Source: Ganoderma boninense
Taxonomy: Eukaryota > Basidiomycota > Agaricomycetes > Polyporales > Polyporaceae
Length of the DNA: 64,000 nucleotides
Reading direction: 5' to 3'
Assembly (NCBI GenBank): GCA_002900995.3
Contig: CM035310.1
Coordinates: 592,155-656,154, forward strand
Position 1 is the first letter of the stretch. The number at the start of each line of letters is the position of its first letter. The position numbers and the translations under genes are program-made. Shown here piece after piece: positions 35,600 to 46,852 of this stretch. The notes under the pieces were generated by a model. It searched no databases, was not told the DNA's origin, and worked only from the letters and a program-made list of their open reading frames with translations.

Positions 35600-36349
35600 C
35601 TACAGCACCGCGATTGCGCCCCCAAACACGCACGCCGCCATGACGCCAGCCACCAAGCCCAGCTGCGTGCGTGCGCCCTCGACCGCGCGCCAGCCGGGCG
35701 CGGCGACGCCGTTCGCGGACGCGGGGAAGGTGGTCGCGAAGCCGACGGTGGGGTTGGGCCCGCCGGAGACGGTGACGGTTGCGGCGGACGCGGGGGTGGG
35801 CACGGAGCCGTTGCCGGTGTCGGCGATGGCGAAGCGCTGCGAGGTGGCGTACATGACGCCGTGCGTCGAGTTGATGAAGAGCAGGTAGTAGTCGTCGCCC
35901 GCGGGGACGTCGCTCAGGAAGAGGTTCAGCGCGCCGTTCGACGTCGGGGTCGGGACTGTTTTGTTTGTTTGTTTGTTCCCGGGGGATTATCGATGAGGGA
36001 CGTTGTGCGTTGTGGGATGGGGGGGGGGGGGGGGGAACGTACCGTCTCGGGCGACGAAGACGATGCCGTCCTCGTTCATGCGTGCGAGCTCGACGTCCAC
36101 GCTGGTGACTCCGTCCAGGAGACCCTTCGTCCAGGTAATGGGGTTCACGGCATCGTTAGACCACTGCACGCCGGTCGTAGGTGTGTTGATTACGAAGTAC
36201 GCTACAGGGCATCGTCAGTCTGCACCTCTTCCCGGAGTGCGCCTGTTGCATAAATAGGGCGACGAAAGTTACTCACAGTTGGCGAGGGTTGGGAGGAGAC
36301 ACGATGCGAGGAAGAGGGCGAAGAGGTTGCAAGGGCTGTATGTCAACAT
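35600..36349 (-). CDS. Kre9/Knh1-like N-terminal domain, GPI-type cell-surface protein
   Basis: Three exons (36277-36349, 36043-36201 and 35600-35955) join in phase to 195 residues. A signal peptide (MLTYSPCNLFALFLASCLLP) precedes the Kre9/Knh1-type immunoglobulin-like domain: YFVINTPTTGVQWSNDAVNP, ITWTKGLLDGVTSVDVELAR, SNGALNLFLSDVPAGDDYYL, and TSQRFAIADTG. A Ser/Thr/Ala/Pro-rich stretch and a hydrophobic tail ending at the stop (QLGLVAGVMAACVFGGAIAV) follow, the pattern of a GPI attachment signal. Small Ser-rich proteins of this layout are common in basidiomycete secretomes and are thought to act at the cell wall; the exact role is unknown. A run of 17 G (36019-36035) lies in intron 2 right beside its donor. 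Confidence 0.85.
36019..36035 (+). repeat. G17 homopolymer
   Basis: Seventeen consecutive G on the plus strand (C17 in the transcript), inside intron 2 of the Kre9/Knh1-like gene and about 2 bp from its donor site. Length in the true genome is uncertain, since homopolymers are error-prone. Confidence 0.8.
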
Positions 36350-36814
36350 TTGGACGTCGACTTGAATGCAAGCGTGCGGGCAAGACGTATGGTCTAATAA
36401 GGATGCAAGTGGAGAAGGTGGTCGTGGAGAGAGGTCGGCGGGAGAGAAAGAGCGGGAGGGTGATGGCTCGAAGGAGGGTGTCAAGGACAAGGGTAGAAGA
36501 AAGCTGGAGCCTCGAGGACGAGGTCGATAATAATATGTTCAAGGCGGTCCCTTGCCGCCCCCGGAAAACCCGGATATTTGGCCTTGTTTGCCTCGCCGAC
36601 TCACCGTCCGCGTATATATACTTGGGCTGTACCTGATCACAGGAACCCTAGTAGAGCTGCTGTGCAACAGCTGTGTGGCCCTTTCTCGTCCGACGGCGAG
36701 TCGCAGGAATACAGTCCGCTGCCAGCAATGATACTGCTTACTCCACACCTCGAAGCACCACCCTTCCGATTGCTACAACCACCTCATCGTTCAACATTTT
36801 GAAGTCTGCAAGTG

Positions 36815-38113
36815 ATGGCCCACATCGAAAAGTTGATTCGGATTCTCAGGTTCAAGATCCGCCCTTTCCCCCAGTTGCCTCGGGAGGTAGAAGAAATCGT
36901 TATAGACTACTCAGCGGACGACGTCGTCACCCTACGGCAATGTGCATTAACCTGCCGTGACTGGCTGCCCCGCAGCCGGTTCCACCTCCTCTCAGCCGTC
37001 CGCATCTCGAGGCAAGAGGACATCTATTCCTTTTGTGACTTGCTCGATTCTCATCCGGAATATCGAGCATTGGTCCGTTCACTAACCATGGCACCGGCCG
37101 TCACAGAGAAGCGGCCAGCTTGTCTTGTAGGGACTTTCCCCATCCCCATCTTGTCGCGCCTTCCTCAGCTGCAAATATGGGCACTTCGAAAATGTCCAGT
37201 CGAAGGAGAGCAACGCGAAGCCGCTCTGCTACCACTCAACAACACTTGCGCAGCTCCGTACGTCTTCACCCATAGTGGATCTAGATCTGAAGGCCTTGAA
37301 TTTCGTTTCGCGGAACGAATTTTTGCGTTTCATCACGTCGTTCACTCGATTGAGGCATCTGCGATGCGACACCATCGACTTCCATCGACCGGACAACTTG
37401 GACCCAGGAAGGCCGAAACCCCGAAGACTTAGCGAGCTGCGTCTATTGACCTTGCTGGTGAGTTTATTACCAAGTGATACTTTCGAAATTCCTCATCCAT
37501 TTCCGTGCGTAGATGCGGCATGTTTGTCAAGATGTGCTGCGTACACTGCTAGACAGCAATACATCTACTCTCGAAAGCTTGACCATCGCGTCAACAGACC
37601 TATACTCGGATAGTCCAAGTTCCAACATTGTTGATGGTGAGAAATCTGTCATAAGCACATAGGAAGCACTGCTCATAAGTGGACCATAATTTAGGACCCG
37701 TTTTGCCTCGTATGTCGAAGCTCAACTCCTTGACGTTTGAGATCGCCTACTACGGCGGGAAGGCAAAGTTTTACGCATATAAAAAAGACTGGATCGTGGC
37801 GATGAAAGCACTGGATGGCGCTGACTTCCCGCAAATCGACACACTCATAATCAATGTTTCTGGTCCTTTAAATCTGCCGGCACTATCGGCTGAAAACGTC
37901 AGTGGTCTAACAGCGGCGATTCTGCGACTGAAATTGCAATCATTCATAATAAATGTCGATCGGGGTGCAAGTTCGCCTCGCTGGAAGTACTCCCAGTGTC
38001 CAAGTCGCACTGCAGCCGACGCGATTTCATTCATGACAAATTTCGTCAAGCTGTACGAAACGGGACCGTCTCCGCAAGTGGTCTATCCCAACCTCAATGA
38101 CGATGGTGCGTAA
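36815..38113 (+). CDS. F-box-like protein with an internal frameshift
   Basis: Starts MAHIEKLIRILRFKIRPF and has a clear F-box-like helix set (LPREVEEIVIDYSADDVVTL, RQCALTCRDWLPRSRFHLL) at residues 20-65, then VRSLTMAP and LPQLQIWAL. At 37183-37190 the frame shifts by one base: the correct continuation ENVQSKESNAKPLCYHSTTL, then AQLRTSSPIVDLDLKALNF, is in another frame. Later exons splice cleanly (intron 37457 to about 37511, then one ending before GPVLPRMSKLNSLTFEIAYY). The protein ends VVYPNLNDDGA at 38113. This two-part architecture (F-box plus variable LRR-like tail) is expanded in Agaricomycetes. The single indel may be a real null or a consensus error. Confidence 0.65.
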
Positions 38114-38143
38114 CTTTATCCACTGGCATGATATAGATGGCAC

Positions 38144-39289
38144 ATGTTGAGCGGAGGGGTCACTGTAGCGACCTTTTTCGATGAAAAACTTAACGCAGAG
38201 TGTATCGCTGTGTCTCCGGACGGAAGATGGGTGGCAACCTCGATCTCTCGGGGTGCGGTCCTTTGGGACACGACACTCAACAACATCTCACTCCAAACCT
38301 GGCGCATGCCTCCTTTTTTCCCGCTGTCTACCGGCAATATCTCCGACCTCGTATTCTCCCCCGACGGCGAGCGACTCCTCATCGCGAGCGACAGGGCTGT
38401 CGCACATGTGTGGAATGTGAGGCAACACAACCGCGTCGCGACGATCACATGCGACTCGGACTCGGGCTTCGTCGCCGCGGCCTGGTCGTCTCGCTGCATT
38501 GTCTTGGGGACTCGGACCGGAATACTCGCCACGTACGACTCCTCGACCTACCAACCAATCAGAGACTACGCGGTCTGGGACAGCCTGTCAATGCCCTCGA
38601 GCTTCCGTGCCGTGTTGAGTCGGGGAGCAACACAACTTGACGAGAGCTGCCGCCCTGGGCTCCGATTTTCTCCAGATAACCGCTGGTTGGCTGCGTCTTA
38701 CGGTTTTGGGAGATCCGGATACGCATACCAGTGGACTATCTGGAGTGTCGGGGAAGAAGGATTCCTCACTGGATGCACCGTCCTGTCAGGCGGAGGGGCA
38801 ACATCCGGGCTCGGCAACTACTACTACGGCCGCCAGGCCGCCTTCAACGCGGAAAGCACTCGCATAGTTGTTGTGAGCCACGAGGTCGAAGCGCACGTGT
38901 GGGACGTCGGCAAAGCGACGTTTCTTCGCAGGCTCGACCTGCGACAACACCCCATGGTTCCGGCATTCACCCTGCGACTGGCCAGCAACCGTATCGGCGG
39001 CATGATATTGGGGGGCTTGAGCGTCGCGTTCCCGACGGACAGTCAGCACCTGTTGGTGATGCTCGACAAGACGGCCACGGTCGTCGAAGTGTGGGACGTC
39101 GCCGCCAGATACCTCCTCAAGCTGCTGGTCTTGGAGAGGAAGTTAAGCCTTGAGCACAGGTTGGCGCAGTCGATGGCGCCTAGCTTCTCGTCCTGTGGTC
39201 AATACCTCGTATCCCCTGCTTTTAGCCCACGGGGCCCGTTGATGTGGCGGGCTGAAGACGGGTCGTTGGTGAGCAGAAATATGGCCTGA
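38144..39289 (+). CDS. WD40 repeat protein, intronless
   Basis: A single open frame of 381 residues beginning MLSGGVTVATFFDEKLNAEC. WD40-like repeats are visible: IAVSPDGRWVATSISRGAVL, WD; DLVFSPDGERLLIASDRAVA, HVW; LRFSPDNRWLAASYGFGR; AAFNAESTRIVVVSHEVEAH, VWD; VAFPTDSQHLLVMLDKTATV, VEVWD. It most likely folds as a beta-propeller scaffold of five or more visible blades. It begins 30 bp after the F-box-like gene on the same strand. Lack of introns is unusual beside these intron-rich neighbours and may mark a retrogene-like or fast-evolving family. Specific function unknown. Confidence 0.75.
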   Translation: MLSGGVTVATFFDEKLNAECIAVSPDGRWVATSISRGAVLWDTTLNNISLQTWRMPPFFPLSTGNISDLVFSPDGERLLIASDRAVAHVWNVRQHNRVATITCDSDSGFVAAAWSSRCIVLGTRTGILATYDSSTYQPIRDYAVWDSLSMPSSFRAVLSRGATQLDESCRPGLRFSPDNRWLAASYGFGRSGYAYQWTIWSVGEEGFLTGCTVLSGGGATSGLGNYYYGRQAAFNAESTRIVVVSHEVEAHVWDVGKATFLRRLDLRQHPMVPAFTLRLASNRIGGMILGGLSVAFPTDSQHLLVMLDKTATVVEVWDVAARYLLKLLVLERKLSLEHRLAQSMAPSFSSCGQYLVSPAFSPRGPLMWRAEDGSLVSRNMA

Positions 39290-39545
39290 AGCACATACTA
39301 AGACTGCGGGATGAAATAGTGTACAGACTTGGATCGGCGTTCGATATACCCTCCGTACTTACTACTGTATTTAATTACTAGCACTCTCCGTCCTCAGGCT
39401 GTTGTTCCGTGGCGATTGTGATGAGGACAGCTCGTCAATACCGTCTCTATATTGAAGCCCACAAGAATATATGTACTGTCTGTCAATGTGCGCGTGAATC
39501 GAAACCGACACCAGCGAAGCATGACCCCAAGACAGGCATCGTCTA
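39290..39545. other. convergent 3' intergenic region
   Basis: A 256-bp spacer between the WD40 gene stop and the TDP1 stop. Nothing else is recognised. Confidence 0.5.
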
Positions 39546-42128
39546 CTACCCATCCGCCACGAAAGCTGGTGATTCTGATTGGATCTAACAACGCACAACC
39601 CGTTAGAGTCAAAGGACAATGGCTAGGTAAATGGCTGGGACATACCCAAGGCTCGTCGCGCCCAATGACATACTTCTGCGGCGGGCGTTCCCAACACGCC
39701 ACATTGTCGATCTCCTCCTGACCTGTAAAGCGGGAGCAGGATTCCCAGCTCGTAGTTCGTGATCTAACAGTGGATTGGATGCGAGATCGCAGGAGTCAAC
39801 AGAGGCACATTTCTCACAGCGACTCCCGTGCACTTACATTCAGCGTTGGGTTGAACCCAGACCCTGACAGGGTGCCCCAGGCAGACGGCGTGAAGTTGTG
39901 CGACCCGACGTAGACCCACCCCGCGAGCGGCTTCCCGTCCCCTCCCGCGTCGCCGCCGCTCTCCGCCTCATCCTCGCTGTCCGTCAGTGTCCGCTGTCGC
40001 CCCCTCGGACCGCTCGGCTTGTCGTGGAATATCCCGAGGACCATCTGTAGCCGTCAGCAATGCCGACCGACCGACCGGGTTCCGCAAGCCCGCGTAGAAT
40101 CACGACGCACCTTCGAGTGCATGAGCACGCGCCCGCGCCTGCTCCGCGTCTGGTGGAACAGCTCGCGCGGGAAGTTCTTCCCCTCCCACTGCGCGCGCCT
40201 GCAGAACATCGTGCCGCCACCCTGCTCCCCGAGCACGCTCTCGCGCACGTACTGCGCCGTCGGGAACAGGATGCGGATCGGCGGCAGCGGCAGTTTCGCG
40301 CGGCGCGCCTTCGGCTTGTCCAGCCACCCCTGCGCGGACTCGCCGCGCGCGGAGCAGTAGAACTCGTTCAGCCACGCCGTGCCGTACGCGCCGATCGACG
40401 AGCCCTGGCACTCGAGCACGAGCTCCCTGTCCTTGTGCTTCGCCGCCTCCGCGCCCATGTCCTTGAGCGCCTTCATCAGGCGCGTGTGCCCGGTCAGGAT
40501 GACCTTCGGCCAGCCCTCGTGCTTGCCGGCGAGGGACGGGACGAGGCGCGCCTTGACGCGCGAGAAGTCCCACTTCGTGCGGAGGTCCTCGAGCCGCTGG
40601 AGCGGGAGGTTCGGGTGCTGCCGGTGCCAGCGACGTTGAGCCATGAGCGCCACACTGATGGCGATGACGGGGGAACGACGCACCTCGTTCTTGAGGAAGT
40701 TGACGAGGGCGGGGGCGACGTTGACCCCGTGGAGAACGCGGACCATCGCTGACGCAAAGTCTTCCACTTTCGGGTCCGCCGTGACTGGCGATGGACGTTT
40801 CGGGACGTCTTGGACCCAGACCGTCTATTTTTTTCGCCAGGAGGGGAATCAGATCGGACTCCTCGTACTCGTCCAAGCAGCACGGGATGCGGCACATACG
40901 TTCTCGATGTCGCGCCAGTCATATTCGACGAGATTGGCCGTCGAGATTACGATACGTAGCCGTCCCGTACGGAAGAAAAGCTAATTTTTATCAGAAACGG
41001 GACCTCTTAGGGAGGCATGTGCTTTACTCACCAGCATGAACTGTGGCGGGATTCTCCGCGTTAGCACCGTTTGCGAGTTGGCAATTGTACTCACTTTCAT
41101 GTGCATGCACCCAAACCCACCACGGAGGAAGGGCGTCGCCCGTATCCAGTTTGGCAAGACCGCCTTGATGGACGCGTCGCCTAATAGGAGGGTATGATTC
41201 AGTTAGAAATGGGTAAAGCAACCATGCCATTAGACCTGCCTGTCGGGCTGTGGTCGACTGCGATGACAGGGGTCTTGCGATCCATGAGTTCGTACACGAA
41301 GGAATAATTCCAACAATAAGCTGAAATGATTGCGAACTCGATCTCCTCCTTCTGGGCCATGCAAACTAACTTATCAGCCACTGTGGCGAGAACTCTTTTG
41401 TTGTCGAGACTGACCGGAGAGAGTATTTCAGAAAGCCTGAACAATGGCCGTTTATCCTTCGCAGTAATGACGTGGCGATTGGCCGTCTGGCGCAGCTCGC
41501 CATCCCAGAAGATCTCTGGAACGTCCCTACTTCCTGCCGCAGCATTTGCCGGTCTGCTTGCACTCCTGCTCGACGCAGCGGTGGTGGCGGTGCTAGACGA
41601 AGGAGAAGTACGCGTGTTGGCACGACGTGCCACGGAAGATGAAGAGGAGGAGATGTGCTGCCTTTTCGCACCGCGAGCATGCTCTTCTTCGTCGGAGTCG
41701 GAGTCGTCGTCGAGGACGACCGTGTTGACATGCTGGTGGAGGTCCGGTCGACGTCTCTTGAGACGTTCTAGGCGTTCTTTTTCCATCTGGGCTCTTTCGG
41801 ACATGATGGACGAAGAGGCTTGGGGTTGCGGGGCCGACGCTGACACTGACGAAGAGGCTTTGTGTCGTCTATCACTGGTTTTCTCTTCCGCCTGTTGTTC
41901 AGACTCCTTGATCGCGCGCTGTATGTCGGCCTGAAATTGAGCTTCGTCATCGTCGTCGTCGTCGACATCGATGACTTCAGTAGGGCGAGAAGGAGCTTGG
42001 CTGGCTTCAAACTCTCGCTTGCTTAGTTCTAGTGCTCTGAGGTTGAAAGGTTAGAACTAGACAAGTTCAAGGCGAAAGTGCGTTCGGAGTCTTGACCTCC
42101 TGAATTCTTCGTCGTCGTCGTAATCCAT
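39546..42128 (-). CDS. TDP1: tyrosyl-DNA phosphodiesterase 1 with N-terminal ubiquitin-interacting motifs
   Basis: Removes topoisomerase I peptide adducts from DNA 3' ends. The N-terminus (MDYDDDEEFR) carries two UIM-like helices (RALELSKREFEASQ; DIQRAIKESEQQAEE), then a Ser-rich linker with KRRRPDLHQHV. The catalytic fold follows: IEFAIISAYCWNYSFVYELM, LRGGFGCMHMKFML (HKD motif 1: H and K present), RIVISTANLVEYDWRDIEN, LECQGSSIGAYGTAWLNEFY, RVLMHSK (HKD motif 2), GWVYVGSHNFTPSAWGTLSG, NYELGILLPLY, and ACWERPPQKYVIGRDEPW. A 9-nt exon (41032-41040, Phe-Met-Leu) lies inside HKD motif 1 between 51- and 54-nt introns. One extra base at about 39724 breaks the frame between LLPLY and GQEEIDNVACWE. 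I place the stop at 39546 after IQSESPAFVADG. Confidence 0.9.
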
Positions 42129-42616
42129 TTATGCTGCTAGATAAGACGTGTCTGGTGAAGTTGAGATCGAGGTTGACGGGAATGGTGGTGGTGGTCAAGC
42201 CTGGCTGGCTGCATTGGCCGCTTCAAGCGGCAGACACGCGACGCGAGTGTCACGTGAACCATCATCGGCTTCGGCAAAATCCGTCAGCTCCGTTGTTGGC
42301 GTCCTCAGCAGGCCCCATTTTCTAGCCGAATCTCAGGCTCATCATAAATGGTTGCCTCGGAGGGACTTGGAAGTAAAGGGAGGGGATGATGATGGTGACG
42401 AGGATTGCGGAAAGTTTTCCCGGTGAGTCAATATTCCTGAGGGTCTGTCCACAGTCGGCCGGTGTTCGATGTGAAAGTAAGTTGTAACCATTCTCGTCTA
42501 ATGCGGATGCGGAAAATATACATGGCAGTTACTGCTATCTACGTCTATGGTGGTGAAGTGCGCAACCCGCGAGCGCAGCGCGAAGCTCAATTCAAAGCCG
42601 GCAGCGGCCACACCGC
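42129..42616. other. intergenic, no supported gene
   Basis: Upstream region of TDP1 and downstream region of the NRPS-like gene. A plus-strand open frame at 42148-42426 (Gly/Asp-rich) lacks motifs. Confidence 0.4.
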
Positions 42617-45600
42617 TCAGATGTCGAGGTGCCCGACCTGCTCCCAGAACCGCACGTAGTTCAGGGCGTCCTCGCGGCCAATCGGGCGCGCCTCCGCGAG
42701 GGTCTTCGAAGCCTTCACAGCCTTGTCCGTGCTCAGGGGAACCCCGGCACCGCCCATGCCCGCGCTCTTGAAGAAGCCGATGAGGTTGTGCGCCGCGTCG
42801 TGTTTCTGGACACCAGGGAGCGCACTCGCTGCCCGCGCCGCCTCCTCAAGACGCGCAACCCACTCATCGTATGGCACTGCAGGAACACCGAGGTACTCCC
42901 CGATCGGGAGGAAGACCGTGTTCCATGGGACCGGACGAGGGGAGACGACGTGCAGTGCACGCTCGTTGCTGTACACCATCTCCTGCAGCGCGGCAGCGAC
43001 GACGTCCACAGCGACCCACGAGACATCCTGGATGTCAAGTCAGGTAAGCAAAGTTATTGTTATTCTCTCATGTGTAACTGATGAAACGCTTCGTGCTGAC
43101 CTCGTCCTTCGCAGGGATGCAGCCCAGGCGCTTGCTCGCGCGGGTGATGGCGGCGACCCACTCGGTCGTGTTCCAACCACCCGTCTTCTGGTCGCCGCTG
43201 ACTTGGCCGACACGGACGGCGGTCGTGCGAAGGCCCGTCTTCTCTGCTGCGCGCCGGAAGAGCTGCTCAGTTACCCACTTGCTCTCGCTGTAGCCCGCGC
43301 CGTAGGCGATCTCGGGGCCGACTTCGATGGTCTCGATACCGGGTGTAGACCCGGGGTGGTCTGGTGGCCATACGATGAGGACGCGTTCCATGCAGGAAGA
43401 GAGGGGGAACTTACTCCGCATGGAGGAGATCGAGCTGACGAAGAGCGCGCGGGGACCGCCCGGCTGCGAAGAGTTGAGTGCCAGGTCGAGCAGGTTCCGG
43501 GCACCCGAGATGAGCGGCTCGAACGACAAGAGCGTGACGTTGAAGTCCACCCGCCATGCTGTAAGAACGCTCGTCAAGGACCGCTCGCGAACTTCTAACA
43601 GAGACGAGAGCTCACCGTTGTGAATGATCTGGGTCACGCTGGCCCGCATCTGGCGAACCCACACAGTCAGGCGACGTCCAACGCAACAGCATCAGGCTTC
43701 TTACCTCCTCGTACAACGCCCGGTCCAGGCCGAACTGCGGCTTCGCGAGGTCGACAGCATGGAACGAGACGCGACCGCTGGAGAGTAGCGAGTCGTCCAG
43801 GCACCACTGCTTGAACGCCTCCCGCGATCGCTTCGCAAGTGCCTCCACGGACCCCGAAGACTCGCGGTTCAGCGCGTACACATGCACGACTTCTGGCCGC
43901 TGGAGGAGCTGCGAGAGGAGGTGGCACCCCAGGCGGCCAGTCGTGCCCGTAACGAGCACGACCTCCCCCGCGCTGCCGCCGTTCGCATGCCCGTTGGCAG
44001 CCGCCTTCGCCGGGAAGTGGCGCTCGAGCCCGGCGCTGTAGCGGTTGAGCAGGGCGCGCATGCGCTCGATGCCCGCGGCACGCTCCGCGTCCTTGTTGAA
44101 GGTCTTGCCCGCAAAGAGGCTGGACAGATACGCGGAGAGCGCGGCGACGCTCGGGTGCGCGTAGACGAAGCCGGGCGGGATGTCGTGCGTGTTCACGCTC
44201 GAGGACGAGCGCAGCGCGTGGATGAGCGTGTTGCGGATCCACGTCGCCTGCAGGCTGTCGCAGCCCTGCAGGAAGAGGTCGTCCTCGGGTTTGATCGCAT
44301 CGTTCTTCGTCACCTTCTTCACGACGTCCCCCACAAATTGGCGGACGGTCGTGGGTGTCCAGTTCCGCGGGGGCGCGAGGTCGACTTGGGACGACTCCTC
44401 GACACGCTTGTACAGCGCGTCGATCTCGTTGGCGTAGGCCTTGATACAAATTTGCCGGCGAGGGGTTCCCTTCGCAGTGTATTCGAGAGGTTTGTTCGGG
44501 TTGGTAACCATGATCGTCTGCGAAAACATGATAAGTAAACAATAACAATTTTAACCGTCGCTCTCGCACACTACGTACCTCCTTGAAGATACGAGAATGC
44601 GATGGAGCGAAGGCGTTCATCTTCTCGATAGACGGCCTGAGCCAGTCCTGTCAGCCGCATGGAGAGACAGCAAGTAGAAAGGCAACAAACCAAATCTTGT
44701 TCCTGTACTCCTCCAACTTCACCTCATCGGAGGGGTCGAAGCCCTCTTTGGGCTGGATGAGGATGCCGTTCTGGAAGCGGCCACGGCCGAACATCAAGCA
44801 CGCAAGGACCTCCGGATCTTGAAGCAAGATCGCCTCTGTTGGATATCAGGCCACGCATATCAGTTCACCAATTGATGTTCTCAAATGGAAGATCACAAAC
44901 CGAGCGGAGCAGGGTTGGTCTGGCGAAGCAGCAGTAGTCAGCGACCGGTGGCCCTTCCGAATGGCTCCACGCACCTTCTCGCCAGTCGAGAGCATAAGCT
45001 GATCATCCGACCGGCCGAAAACGCGGAACAGACGCGGTTTCGTCGGGTGCTGCTCGACCAGGTCGCTCGTCGAATACGCCGGGCGGCCGTCGATCACGCA
45101 GTTGAACACGTTCGGCGTGAAGGTCGCAGAATCCTAGACCGCGCAGGTGAGCAAGTGCGGTCGGATTTGCCACTTCAAGCGCTGTGCCGGGTACTCACAA
45201 ACACGACAGGCTCGAAGATGCCGGGCTGCTCCTCCTGAGGCATCAGGCGGATGTCGACATGGGGCGAGATCTCGAAGTAGTCCCATTCGGACTTGTCCAT
45301 CGTCTTTGGGTTGGGGATGAGACGGACGACGGCGCCGATCTCCGTGCTGCAGGGTTGTACATCAGCGGCAGGTCGTGAACGTGCCACGGACGATGTGATG
45401 ACACTTACGTGCCATAGAAGGGGATGAGCGCGATGCCCTCTGCCGCGAGGCGGTCTCCGATTTCCTTGTTCATCGGTGCGCCGGCATAGATCTATCAGCG
45501 GCCGGGGAGCGGGTTTCATGATCACGGGAAGCTGGAACGTAAGGAAGAAGTTTCGTACCATCGCCCGGAGCGTCTTGATCCTGGGCATGTTGTCGAGATT

Positions 45601-45991
45601 CCGCGCCCATGACTATGTTTGTGTGAGCCTGCTGTGGCTGCGGCCGGAACCTCCTGAGTGCTCACCTCGATAAAGGCCGGGACGCCATAAATCATCTCCG
45701 ACCGCGTCGCGACAACCGAGTCGAGGAAGACCTCCGGGGTCGGCACCACTGGCGGGGTGCATGGCTTGAACATAGTCCACACGACACCAGTGTAGAGCTG
45801 AAACGCATATCGTCAACGAAGCCCATGACAGAAGATGGGCAACCTACCGTCCATGTCATCATGAGCGAGCCCATGACATCTGGTAAATTAGTTCAACATC
45901 TGCCAAATAACCAGCGGTATCAAAGCCATGCGAGATATGACGTACGGAACATTGGGTTTGGCTGCGCACCGACGCGCACACCACAGAAGTC
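42617..45991 (-). CDS. NRPS-like reductase (adenylation - carrier - thioester reductase), 5' end lost in gap
   Basis: Multidomain enzyme of the L-aminoadipate reductase / aryl acid reductase type: a carboxylic acid is adenylated, loaded on phosphopantetheine and released by NADPH reduction. Minus-strand order: the partial adenylation domain runs from about 45900 (VVWTMFKPCTPPVVPTPEVF, ICAGAPMNKEIGDRLAAEG) to RLFRVFGRSDDQLMLSTGEK and TNPAPLEAILLQDPEVL. The carrier follows at about 44270 (DLFLQGCDSLQATWIRN, with the Ser attachment site). Then a Rossmann reductase starts VVLVTGTTGRLGCHLLSQLL with YSESKWVTEQLFRRA and AVRVGQVSGDQKTGGWNTTE; it ends NYVRFWEQVGHLDI. There is no condensation domain in the visible part. 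The N-terminal adenylation half runs into the 100-N gap and is not recognised beyond it. Product unknown. Confidence 0.88.
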
Positions 45992-46091
45992 NNNNNNNNN
46001 NNNNNNNNNNNNNNNNNNNNNNNNNNNNNNNNNNNNNNNNNNNNNNNNNNNNNNNNNNNNNNNNNNNNNNNNNNNNNNNNNNNNNNNNNNN
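45992..46091. other. 100-N scaffold gap
   Basis: Exactly 100 N, the usual convention for a gap of unknown size. It truncates the NRPS-like gene. Confidence 0.98.
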
Positions 46092-46175
46092 CCCTCCTGC
46101 GACACTCCGACTCCAGCTTCGACTGTGGAAGCCCGTTCTCGTTATCGAAGCGTACCTCGCTGGTAATAATGCTGC

Positions 46176-46852
46176 ACACATAAGCATGCAGCTATCTACA
46201 ACCATTGTTGCTCGACTCACTTGCGCCGCGGCCGAGATGCCGCTTGCACGAGGCACAAAATCGCGTCAGAAGACGTTGTCGGACGCGAAGAGCCTCGTGG
46301 CTCCCAGAAGACGTTGTCGGCAAGAAGATCTCGGCGGACCAGAACGTCTTTTCGACCAAGAAGTTTCTACATTGCATTGTCAGCCATGGGTTGGGGCTGG
46401 TCCAATTATTCACAGCACCGAGCGCGCCGTTGGCTCTTGGTTGCTTCATCATCAACTTAAAATTGAGATTCACGAGGGTTGCTGTTACGGACTATTGCCG
46501 ACCAGGGTAGACCAACGGCCTCGTTGAAGAGAAGCCACTTAAAGGGGAGTGGTGTTTGCAGCGGAGGCGTGGCCTAGCTGCTACTTCAAGTTAGCGCCGA
46601 TAGCACTGTCCTCGAACACATGAATGATTAGAGGCTAGAGCCGCGACCGTGATATCGATAGGTCATGGAACACACCAGCGAAATCGGACGCCCAAGGGAG
46701 GTACCGTAGTCGAAGTTTTAGAGTTCGGTGCCATTCGTCCGTCGGACAAGACCTCCGCTCAGGGGGCTGACTGAACGGAAGTGCAGGGGTCTGGACCTGG
46801 TGAGAACTGCAGCCATAACGGTCAACTTCCCCGAGTACGTTATACAAGATCA
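46176..46852. repeat. repeat R, first copy
   Basis: Nearly identical to 63300-63980 in the same orientation. The two differ by a few substitutions (for example GAGCCTCG/GAGTCTCG and AGAGCCGC/AGAGCAGC) and one 4-nt insertion. A 15-bp direct repeat (AGAAGACGTTGTCGG) occurs twice within it, about 40 bp apart. No convincing protein is encoded. Each copy begins within 85 bp of a scaffold gap. Confidence 0.9.

Noticed and set aside
40060..40897. Long plus- and minus-frame alternatives over the TDP1 exons
   Set aside because: Only the frame with LVLECQGSSIGAYGTAWLNE and RVLMHSK carries TDP1 motifs; the others are GC3 shadows.
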